From Chloroflexota bacterium (GTDB lineage: Bacteria > Chloroflexota > Chloroflexia > QHBQ01 > JADMIH01), in the NCBI GenBank assembly GCA_015478675.1, contig JADMIH010000012.1, positions 1-49,353 on the forward strand: a DNA stretch of 49,353 nt, read 5' to 3'. The position numbers and the translations under genes are program-made. A model generated the notes under the pieces. It was not told the DNA's origin, made no database searches, and was given only the letters and a program-made list of their open reading frames with translations. This document shows, piece after piece, positions 16,859 through 23,958 of this stretch (its first letter is position 1; every line of letters starts with the position of its first letter).

Positions 16859-19105
16859 CTACTTTATTTCGACGGCTATTTGCTCGAAGCCGAGGCTGGT
16901 GGGCCGGGGGTCGTTGGGGAGGAACTCCGGCGGCTCAAGGGAGCGGAGTTGCAGCCAGTGTTCGCCGGGGGTAAGTTTCAGCGCAAATAGTGCCTGTTGT
17001 GCGGGCGCGGGGCCGACCTTTTGACGGCCCATTTCTTTGCCATCCAGCACCAGAGCCATCGTACGTGGGCTGCTCACAGTGAAGACGGAAAGCCGCAGCT
17101 TTGCCTCCATTGTGGCTGTCATAGGATTGGTGATTTGCACGGTCGCCTCTCCGTTACTCCAGCGCCAGATGCGCGAACCGCTCTCCTGCTGCAGATACCA
17201 GCCGTCGCCCAGCCCCACTATTGGCCTGTTCTGCGGCTGTGGGGGCACTTTGTAGGCGGTTAGCGTTGTGTCTCTATAGACAGGAGCTATGTTGTGCGCC
17301 TCAAAGATAGTCTCCAGCGTGAGAGCAGTTTTGCGCTCGATGCCCGTGTCGCCAAGCGGGTGGACTGCTACGTAGCGCACTCCATAGTAGTCAAGCGCTT
17401 GCAGAGCCGTGTCTCTGACCTGTGGCGTAATGATGTCGGTGGCGCGCAGCGTGAGGGTGCCAAACTGCGTCAGATGGGCGACGCCGGGGGTGGCGCGTAT
17501 CCAGGGGTAGGGGTAGTGGCGCGCGGTGTAGCCGCCGAGTATAGGCCGCTGGTGCGCTGTCTGGTCCAACATGGCGGATGCGACCGTCGTGTCGTAAGGT
17601 AATTCGAGCACCGCGTCTTGAGAGCCTGTGCCATTTTGCGCCTGTATAGACGTATAGAATGGGTCTATTGCCGTGCTGATCATGGTGCGTGGGATGTTGA
17701 AGAACTCAACTGCTACCAGTAAGGCTATTAGCGTGAAGAGAATTATTCGCGCCGGCGGCGAGCCGCGAACCATGCGAGCTATGGCGAGCGTGCCGTAAGC
17801 GGCAAGCAGAGCCACGGCCAGCGACACTAGAAGTGTGAAGCGAAGGGGGACCCGTGCAGCCCCTATGAATGGCAGTTTGTTGAGCAGTGCATAAGGCATC
17901 GGTATGCCCGTATTGAAGCCCCCCACCAGCAGGCGTGGCCCCAGCGCAAGGACGCTGAATACCAGGGCGACAGCCAGCCAGAAGCGCAACGGCGGGTGCG
18001 CGACCAGAGGCAGCCGCTTCTTATGAAGAAGAGCGGGGCGACCGAGTCCGAAGCGTCCGCCTGCCAGAAGCCCAACGATGGCAAGTAGCATGGCTGTCCA
18101 GCCGAGAGCAGGGTTATTGCCATGCGGGTTGATGGTGGGTATTGTGAGGCGCGCTGGTAACGGCAGGAAGAACGATAGGAGATCGGCGGAGTTTCTTATG
18201 ACTGTTCCTATGGGCGTGATTGTGTAATCCGCACCTGTCGCGCTCTCCTGCAGGAGAGCGATAACTAGTGGGCTGAGGACCAAAGCGGCAACTGCACCCA
18301 CTATGGCAGCGCGAGCGATGAGCCGGATGACGGCAGGTCGCCACGGGCTTTTTTCAACTATGCCTCGATCCGGCACAGGTGGGTGAGAACTTTCCCACCA
18401 CATACTACTCGCTTCCCACACGACGTAGAGCGCAGTAAATAGCACAAGGGCGGTAAAGAAGTACCACGTTGAGAGCGCTGAGGCGGCGAGGGAGAGCGCC
18501 GCGGCCAGTAACCACAAAGGCGAGGCGGCAGGGGTGCCGAGCGCGCGGTTGCCCAGCGCTCTGATAAGGCAGAGAACGTATAAGGGTATCCAACCGACGC
18601 TTATCTCCACAAGCTGCCCCAGATCGAACGATGTGCCTACGAGGGGGCAGAAGGCGAATAGCGCGCCACCTGCCCAGGCAGCGAGCCATGGCAGGCGCAT
18701 GAGGCGGCAGAGCGCAAGGACGGCTGTGGCGGCGAAAACAATCTGCACCAACCGCAACAGGTTAAAGGCTGCGACAAGGCCAATGGAGGCCTGTAAAGGT
18801 AGTGAGGCGATCCCATCAAGAGGGTCAAGGACATGATATGTGAGCGGCTGGCCCGTTGGGTAGTTCAGGTAGGTGGTGAAGTAGGGATTCTGGTGGAGGC
18901 TAAAGAGGGAATAACGTATCCACCAGAGATTCCAGATATGGGGATAGAAGTCGCTTCCCCGCTCCAGGACTGCGCCATCGGCGAGATGCAAAGGCAAAGG
19001 CCACGAAAAGACGAGGGTGAGCAGAGTGTAGCAGGCAACAGCAAGGAGTGGGGCCACCCATCGGGCACGGCGTACGCCCCGTAGCTCGTTCTCGGCGCTG
19101 CTCAT
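16859..19105 (-). CDS. Large polytopic membrane protein, probable GT-C-type glycosyltransferase
   Basis: About 748 residues: roughly 12 membrane helices in the first ~480 and a soluble extracytoplasmic domain of ~260 at the C-terminus. After TM1 a loop with RGSDFYPHIWNLWWIRYSL resembles the acidic first loop of GT-C/YfhO-type proteins. The layout fits polyprenyl-sugar transferases of archaea and Chloroflexota, but no family can be assigned firmly. An in-frame ATG exists at 19120, but TATAAT (minus strand, 19116-19111) sits between it and the ATG at 19105, only 6 nt upstream of the latter. I therefore choose 19105 as the start of a leaderless mRNA. Confidence 0.75.
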   Translation of the reverse strand: MSSAENELRGVRRARWVAPLLAVACYTLLTLVFSWPLPLHLADGAVLERGSDFYPHIWNLWWIRYSLFSLHQNPYFTTYLNYPTGQPLTYHVLDPLDGIASLPLQASIGLVAAFNLLRLVQIVFAATAVLALCRLMRLPWLAAWAGGALFAFCPLVGTSFDLGQLVEISVGWIPLYVLCLIRALGNRALGTPAASPLWLLAAALSLAASALSTWYFFTALVLFTALYVVWEASSMWWESSHPPVPDRGIVEKSPWRPAVIRLIARAAIVGAVAALVLSPLVIALLQESATGADYTITPIGTVIRNSADLLSFFLPLPARLTIPTINPHGNNPALGWTAMLLAIVGLLAGGRFGLGRPALLHKKRLPLVAHPPLRFWLAVALVFSVLALGPRLLVGGFNTGIPMPYALLNKLPFIGAARVPLRFTLLVSLAVALLAAYGTLAIARMVRGSPPARIILFTLIALLVAVEFFNIPRTMISTAIDPFYTSIQAQNGTGSQDAVLELPYDTTVASAMLDQTAHQRPILGGYTARHYPYPWIRATPGVAHLTQFGTLTLRATDIITPQVRDTALQALDYYGVRYVAVHPLGDTGIERKTALTLETIFEAHNIAPVYRDTTLTAYKVPPQPQNRPIVGLGDGWYLQQESGSRIWRWSNGEATVQITNPMTATMEAKLRLSVFTVSSPRTMALVLDGKEMGRQKVGPAPAQQALFALKLTPGEHWLQLRSLEPPEFLPNDPRPTSLGFEQIAVEIK

Positions 19106-19155
19106 CGCGGTATTATACATCAGGCGCTTGCTCTGCTACAATTGGCGCTTGAAGC

Positions 19156-19300
19156 GTAAGTGTTCAGAGTTGGGGTGGAGCAATCGTCAAGGAGTAGCGC
19201 TCACCTGCCCTCACCCCCAACCCGCCCTCACCCCCAAACCCCCTCTCCCATGAAGGGAGAGGGGGCGTCCTCCTCCTCACCCCCAACTCTGAACAGTTAC
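19156..19300. mobile_element. MITE-like element with perfect 8-bp target duplication (copy 3, 145 bp)
   Basis: The terminal inverted repeats GTAAGTGTTCAGAGTTGGGG and (inward from the right) GTAACTGTTCAGAGTTGGGG match at 19 of 20 positions. CTTGAAGC is present on both sides (19148-19155 and 19301-19308), an intact 8-bp target duplication. IS66-family ends typically begin GTAA and give 8-bp duplications. The interior is C-rich, with a CCCTCTCCC/GGGAGAGGG hairpin and no coding frame. Confidence 0.88.
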
Positions 19301-19304
19301 CTTG

Positions 19305-19381
19305 AAGCGGACTCATAGTGCGTAAAGGATTATGGATGAGATATCTTTACTCTCTACTCTGTACGCACTACGAGTCCGCTT
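19305..19381. repeat. 20-bp inverted repeat with 37-nt spacer upstream of thyX
   Basis: The arms at 19305-19324 (AAGCGGACTCATAGTGCGTA) and 19362-19381 pair at 19 of 20 positions and are followed by T-rich sequence. The left arm begins inside the target duplication of the adjacent mobile element. It could be an attenuator or terminator ahead of thyX, or a second repeat type. Confidence 0.75.
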
Positions 19382-19453
19382 TTCCACAAGGCAGCAGGGT
19401 ATATAATGCAATCTGAGGCTAGCGGAAGTTGTTGACAGTGAGAGGGGTGAAAG

Positions 19454-20365
19454 ATGGGCCACATTTTATCTGATAAGGCTGAGGAGCTGCTTGATAAGGA
19501 GCTTGTCGTGCCGAGCCACGGCTTTGTCCGGCTGGTTGATTACATGGGAAGCGACCAGAGCATTGTACAGGCTGCTCGCGTCTCGTATGGCGCGGGCACC
19601 AAGAGCGTGCGTGAGGATCGCGGCCTGATCCGTTATTTGCTGCGCCACGATCACACCACGCCCTTCGAGATGGTTGTGCTCAAGTTTCATATAAAAGCCC
19701 CGATCTTTGTAGTGAGGCAGTGGCTGCGGCATAGAACGGCCTCTGTCAATGAGGAGAGTGCGCGTTACTCTATCATGCGTGAGGAGTTCCATGAGCCTGG
19801 GGTAAGCGACGTTGGCTTCCAGAGCAAAAACAACAAGCAAGGTCGAGCCGATGACCCTGTTCCCGAAGAAATTGTGCAGCGCTTTCTTCAGTTTCTGAAG
19901 GACGACCGCGAGACGGCCTACTCGCACTACGGGCAATTCCTACACGATAATGTGGCACGAGAGCTTGCCCGTGTTGTGCTGCCTCTTTCGCTTTACAGCC
20001 AGTTTTACTGGGAGATGAACCTCCATAACCTTTTCCACTTCCTTCGGCTTCGCATGGACCCCCACGCCCAGAAGGAGATACGCGATTTCGCGAACCAGGT
20101 GGCGGTTTGCGCCGCAGCTGTGGCTCCGCTTGCATGGGAGGCTTTCGAGGAGTACAAGCTTCACGGCGCATCTTTCTCGCGCACTGAACTGGAGATGCTG
20201 AGGACATTGCTTTCAGGGAAGCTGTTGCCCGAAAACGCCTTCGATGGGAGCAAGAGCTTGCTGCGTGAGTTCGAGGACAAGATGGGGATGGCATTGGCGT
20301 TGCAGCCACAGTCCGCATCTATTCATGCCAACAGTAAGAATGGGAATGGCACTTTGGCTGTGTAG
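19454..20365 (+). CDS. thyX: Flavin-dependent thymidylate synthase ThyX
   Basis: This 303-residue enzyme makes dTMP from dUMP with methylene-tetrahydrofolate and FAD/NADPH. The diagnostic RHRX7S motif is present (Arg92-His93-Arg94 to Ser102), preceded by HDHTTPFEMVVLKFHIKAP. The later region YSQFYWEMNLHNLFHFLRLR carries substrate-contact residues. It exceeds the ~230-residue family norm through a C-terminal extension of about 60 residues that is variable and probably disordered. The ATG follows GAGAGGGGTGAAAG. No thyA is in view. A strong hairpin lies 70 bp after the stop codon. Confidence 0.96.
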   Translation: MGHILSDKAEELLDKELVVPSHGFVRLVDYMGSDQSIVQAARVSYGAGTKSVREDRGLIRYLLRHDHTTPFEMVVLKFHIKAPIFVVRQWLRHRTASVNEESARYSIMREEFHEPGVSDVGFQSKNNKQGRADDPVPEEIVQRFLQFLKDDRETAYSHYGQFLHDNVARELARVVLPLSLYSQFYWEMNLHNLFHFLRLRMDPHAQKEIRDFANQVAVCAAAVAPLAWEAFEEYKLHGASFSRTELEMLRTLLSGKLLPENAFDGSKSLLREFEDKMGMALALQPQSASIHANSKNGNGTLAV

Positions 20366-20434
20366 TTTCTGATAAGCAACCTCCCAGCCCCCTGATCCCG
20401 CCTTCACAAATGGAGGGAGAAGAGACTGGATGGA

Positions 20435-20474
20435 AACAAAGAGACAGCTCTGTGTGTGGAGCTGTCTCTTTGTT
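20435..20474 (+). terminator. Terminator-like hairpin after thyX
   Basis: A perfect 16-bp stem (AACAAAGAGACAGCTC and its complement) has an 8-nt loop. The 3' arm ends TCTCTTTGTT, giving a partial T-tract. It could act in either direction but most simply ends thyX transcription. Confidence 0.75.
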
Positions 20475-20536
20475 CCTGGAATGAAAGCCACTAACCAGTT
20501 GTGGCGTGCTTTCATCAGATAACGCTGTGCGGCTCA

Positions 20537-20776
20537 GTAAATGTTCAGAGTTACAGTGGACAACCGTCAGGGCGTGCCTGTGGGGGTGTATCCTCACCGC
20601 CCTCACCCGCCCTCACCCGCCCTCACCCGCCCTCACCCCCAACCCCCTCTTCCATGAAGGGAGAGGGGGCGTTACTCCTGCTGAGTGCACAGGGGATACC
20701 TCTGTAACCCCGTCAGGGGCCTACTTTCATTGTCGGTTGGTGGCCCGTAGGGTCATGAGTTATTCTGAACGCTTAC
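20537..20776. mobile_element. MITE-like element with near-perfect target duplication (copy 4, 240 bp)
   Basis: The left end GTAAATGTTCAGAGTTACAG and the right end (read inward) GTAAGCGTTCAGAATAACTC share the GTAA-x-x-GTTCAGA core. The flanking octamers are GCGGCTCA (20529-20536) and GTGGCTCA (20777-20784), matching 7 of 8. Inside are a 10-bp tandem array, the CCCTCT...AGAGGG hairpin, the 29-bp block shared in inverse with copy 2, and the block shared with copy 1. No coding capacity. Confidence 0.82.
20592..20638. repeat. 10-bp tandem array inside copy 4
   Basis: Nearly five head-to-tail copies of CCTCACCCGC (first copy one base short). The copy at 19156 has only about two related units, so the array has grown or shrunk by slippage. 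Confidence 0.8.
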
Positions 20777-20894
20777 GTGGCTCACAGTTGTTGCGGCACG
20801 CGCAAGTTGTGTGGTATAAGTAGGAGCAGGGCCTGAACCGGCATTCTCAGGTGCTTTCTGGCCAGAGGCAAGGACCCCTTCTTTGTAGTAGTGA

Positions 20895-21371
20895 GTGTTA
20901 ATTGTGAGCGACTCTGAGCGGTACAAGATCGCAAAGACCCTACAGCGTGAAGCTACTTACGTGGCTCAACTTGCGGAGAAGAACTTCGCCGAAAATGCAT
21001 CTGTGAACGCGAGCGTGCCTGCGTATACGATGGGGGCTTTCGGCGATATTCCCGGCCTTGAGGGGAGTGTGCACGGACCTGTTGATCGTGATGAAGTGCG
21101 TGCCATGATGCAGGACGGCTTCCGCAGGCTTGGTGGAGTAGTGGCTCTCAGTGTGCTGGTTGACGAGCCGGGTTTGATCGTGGACGATTTGCAGTGGCTG
21201 GCGAGGATTTTTAGCGCGCGCCAGATGGAAATCAGAGACCCCATGTGGTTTGACGATCTCCTTACTGCTTACGTAAAGGGGGCAGCCGCTGTGTTGCAGT
21301 CCGGTGATGTGCCGCTTGTTGCGGGTGTAGTTGAGCGTGCGATGGCTGCCCTCACAGAGCCTGTGTGTTAG
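20895..21371 (+). CDS. Uncharacterised helical protein upstream of queG
   Basis: This 158-residue protein is not recognised. It has no signal peptide or membrane helix and is predicted mostly alpha-helical. An N-terminal stretch (about 5-40) precedes a Gly/Pro-containing segment with VPAYTMGAFGDIPGLEG. The C-terminal half, LQWLARIFSARQMEIRD...LLTAYVKGAAAVL, recalls the helical cap of corrinoid-binding domains, but no cobalamin motif (DxHxxG) is present. The start may be GTG 20895 or GTG 20904; neither has a ribosome site. It ends 64 bp before the queG start on the same strand, so cotranscription is plausible. Confidence 0.62.
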   Translation: MLIVSDSERYKIAKTLQREATYVAQLAEKNFAENASVNASVPAYTMGAFGDIPGLEGSVHGPVDRDEVRAMMQDGFRRLGGVVALSVLVDEPGLIVDDLQWLARIFSARQMEIRDPMWFDDLLTAYVKGAAAVLQSGDVPLVAGVVERAMAALTEPVC

Positions 21372-21435
21372 AAGACCTTTGCTGGGAAGTAACTTTGGGG
21401 TAGAGAGCCGAAGTTGCTCGAATTGCCCTGAAACG

Positions 21436-22623
21436 ATGGATTCACTCCTCACCGATCTCAGCGCTGCACTCACTCCTGCGCGGGCGCTTGAGCTTAAGTC
21501 CCTTATTACCGCGCACGCTGTCGAGCTTGGCTTCGATTTAGTGCGCTTTACTTCGGCTGCTCCTTTCCCTGAGACCCAGCGCGTCCTGGAGGAGCGTATC
21601 GACCAGGGTCTCCTCTCTGGGTTGCCCTGGTTCACGAAGGAGAGGGCAAGCGTCGCGGGCGACCCCACTAACTTGATGCCCGCTGTGCAGACCATAGTGT
21701 CGCTTGGCATCAGCTACTTGAATGATGAAGCTGTAGTGTCTTCGACGCCGGGCGTGCCCAGGGGCCGGGTTGCCCGCTATGCGTGGGGAGTTGACTACCA
21801 CGAGGTTTTCAAAGAGAAGCTCTGGGCGCTGCACGCTTATACGCAGGAGCTGCTTGGCCGCGAGATCGAGGCGCGTGCGCTGGTAGACACGGCACGCATT
21901 GTGGACAGGGCGGTAGCGCAGCGGGCGGGTCTTGGCTGGTACGGCAAAAACACAAACTTGCTCAATCATGAGCGGGGTTCATGGCTGCTCCTGGGCGAGC
22001 TACTACTCGACATAAAGCTGCCGATTGATGCGCCTGTAAGGACAAATTGTGGGTCATGCGAGCGCTGCATGCCTGCTTGCCCAACAGGTGCGCTCATAGC
22101 TCCTGGCGTGCTGGACAACAATCGCTGCATCTCTTACCTCACTATTGAGCTGCGCGGGCCAATCCCGCGTGAGATGCGCCCTTTGATAGGCGAGTGGATC
22201 TTTGGTTGCGATATTTGCCAGGAAGTCTGCCCCGTGAACCGCAAAGCGATACCGGGCAACCATCCTGAGTTTGCGCCCGCCGCAGGGATCGGTTCCAGCC
22301 CTTCGCTAATCGCTTTACTCGACATAACAGAGGAGGAGTTTCGCGAGCGGTTTCGGCACAGTCCGGTGAAGCGCGCGAAGAGGGAGGGTCTGCTCCGCAA
22401 TGTGGCTGTTGCCCTGGGGAACATTGGCGATCCTGGCTCGTTAGCAGCGCTGATACGTGCGCTCAACTCCGACCTTACTCTGGTGCGCGGCCACGTCGCC
22501 TGGGCGCTGGGGCGTATCGGGGGCCCGGAAGCCGAGGCTGCGCTTCGGCTGAGAGGTCAGACGGAAGATGATAGGTGGGTGAGAGATGAGATAGAGGCGG
22601 CACTTGGGACCCGCGAAAAGTGA
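21436..22623 (+). CDS. queG: Epoxyqueuosine reductase QueG
   Basis: This 395-residue enzyme uses cobalamin and two 4Fe-4S clusters to reduce epoxyqueuosine to queuosine in tRNA. The N-terminal catalytic region includes RVARYAWGVDYHEVFKEKL and GLGWYGKNTNLL. A ferredoxin-like region carries CGSCERCMPACPTGAL and a second GCDICQEVCPVN cluster motif. HEAT-like repeats at the C-terminus (about 320-395) are typical for binding tRNA. The frame stays open to 21331, overlapping the previous gene; the ATG at 21436 matches the family start. The stop overlaps the GTG of tgt by 4 bp, so the two are translationally coupled. Confidence 0.95.
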   Translation: MDSLLTDLSAALTPARALELKSLITAHAVELGFDLVRFTSAAPFPETQRVLEERIDQGLLSGLPWFTKERASVAGDPTNLMPAVQTIVSLGISYLNDEAVVSSTPGVPRGRVARYAWGVDYHEVFKEKLWALHAYTQELLGREIEARALVDTARIVDRAVAQRAGLGWYGKNTNLLNHERGSWLLLGELLLDIKLPIDAPVRTNCGSCERCMPACPTGALIAPGVLDNNRCISYLTIELRGPIPREMRPLIGEWIFGCDICQEVCPVNRKAIPGNHPEFAPAAGIGSSPSLIALLDITEEEFRERFRHSPVKRAKREGLLRNVAVALGNIGDPGSLAALIRALNSDLTLVRGHVAWALGRIGGPEAEAALRLRGQTEDDRWVRDEIEAALGTREK

Positions 22624-23858
22624 AGACGGAGTTGTTTGATCCTGGCAAAGAGGAGAGCAGGTCCAACAAATCGGGCACTTTCCAATTTGAGCTTCAGGCT
22701 TTCGTAGAGACTGAGGTGGGCACGGCCCGGGCCGGAGTTTTCACCACGCCTCATGGGAGGATAGAGACACCTGTTTTCATGCCTGTGGGCACTCAGGCAA
22801 GCGTCAAATCGGTTTCTCCTGATGACCTGTGTGAGCTACACGCGCAGATTATCCTCTCCAATACTTACCATCTTTATTTGCGTCCAGGAGCAGAGCTTAT
22901 CGAAAAGTTTGGTGGATTGCACGGTTTTATGAGGTGGGACCGCCCCATCCTCACTGATAGCGGTGGCTATCAGGTTTTTAGCCTGGCTCACAACCGCAAG
23001 ATTGACGATGATGGGGTAACTTTTAAGTCACAGATTGACGGCTCGACGCACCGCTTCACCCCTGAGATGGTGGTACGCGTTGAGGAGCAGCTTGGTGCGG
23101 ATATTATCATGGCCCTGGACGAATGCACGCCTTACCCATCTTCGCATGAGTACAACAGCCGCGCTATCGCCCGCACGCACGCCTGGGCTGAGCGCTGTTT
23201 GCGGGCGCATAGCCGAGACGACCAGGCTTTGTTTGCAATCGTTCAAGGTAGCACCTGCGGCGACTTGCGAAGGGAGAGCGCCGAGAGGCTTACAGAGTTG
23301 CCTTTTCCTGGCTACGCCATAGGGGGCTTGAGTGTGGGGGAGCCTAAAGAGGAGATGCACCGTATTCTTGAGACAACTACGCCCCTTTTGCCGATAGACA
23401 AGCCTCGATATTTGATGGGCGTAGGCTCGCCGGAAGACCTGGTAGAGTGCGTGGCTCGCGGGATAGACATGTTCGATTGTGTGCTGCCAACACGAGTTGC
23501 TCGCAATGGCGCATTGCTCACCCGCAGCGGCAGGTTGGCGATAAAAAGCTCAAGATACGCTCTTTCTCAAGAGCCGGTCGAGCCGGATTGCGATTGCTAT
23601 ACCTGCCGGCACTTTACTCTGGGTTACTTGCACCATCTTTACAGGGCCAAAGAATTGCTGGTTTACCGTCTCAACAGCATTCACAATCTACGCTTCCTCA
23701 CCCGTATGGCCGATGAGATGCGCGCTGCTATCATAGATGGCACCTTTGCCCAGTACCGCGCCGATTTCCTGGCTCGCTACCGGGTCTCTGACCGAGCAGC
23801 CGCTGTAAAGCAGCGCGAGGTTTGGCTTCAGGCGCACGGTAGGAAGGGGGCTTCGTGA
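22620..23858 (+). CDS. tgt: tRNA-guanine transglycosylase (bacterial type)
   Basis: This 412-residue enzyme swaps guanine 34 for the queuine precursor preQ1 in tRNAs for Asn, Asp, His and Tyr. It has ILSNTYHLYLRPG, DSGGYQVFSL (catalytic Asp), ALDECTPYPSS, FAIVQGS, and the nucleophile Asp in DCVLPTRVARNG. The zinc site CDCYTC with the distant His of NSIHNLRF is complete. An extra ~28 residues precede the conserved start. GTG 22620 overlaps the queG stop (GTGA), the usual coupling in Q operons. preQ1 synthesis genes are not in this window. Confidence 0.96.
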   Translation: MKTELFDPGKEESRSNKSGTFQFELQAFVETEVGTARAGVFTTPHGRIETPVFMPVGTQASVKSVSPDDLCELHAQIILSNTYHLYLRPGAELIEKFGGLHGFMRWDRPILTDSGGYQVFSLAHNRKIDDDGVTFKSQIDGSTHRFTPEMVVRVEEQLGADIIMALDECTPYPSSHEYNSRAIARTHAWAERCLRAHSRDDQALFAIVQGSTCGDLRRESAERLTELPFPGYAIGGLSVGEPKEEMHRILETTTPLLPIDKPRYLMGVGSPEDLVECVARGIDMFDCVLPTRVARNGALLTRSGRLAIKSSRYALSQEPVEPDCDCYTCRHFTLGYLHHLYRAKELLVYRLNSIHNLRFLTRMADEMRAAIIDGTFAQYRADFLARYRVSDRAAAVKQREVWLQAHGRKGAS

Positions 23859-23958
23859 AAGGTGAAAGGCGGGGGCACGGGTGGTGAGTGGAGGTTATTG
23901 CATAGTGCGCAAGATGAGATTAGAGGTACTCGATCTAAAATCCCCCACGTATCGCATT

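Larger units (their letters stand above)
19121..19453. other. Divergent intergenic region upstream of thyX
   Basis: The gap holds a repeat element (19156-19300), a long inverted repeat (19305-19381) and a likely thyX promoter: TATAAT at 19402-19407 with a weak TTTTCC -35. No gene is seen. Confidence 0.6.
20366..20894. other. Intergenic region between thyX and the unknown helical-protein gene
   Basis: This 529-bp gap contains the thyX terminator hairpin (20435-20474) and the 240-bp repeat element (20537-20776). The last 118 bp show no recognisable promoter. The C-rich reading frames here belong to the repeat. No gene is seen. Confidence 0.6.

Noticed and set aside
20592..20638. Short direct repeats that might be CRISPR-like
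   Set aside because: The 10-bp units are contiguous with no spacers, and no cas genes are near.
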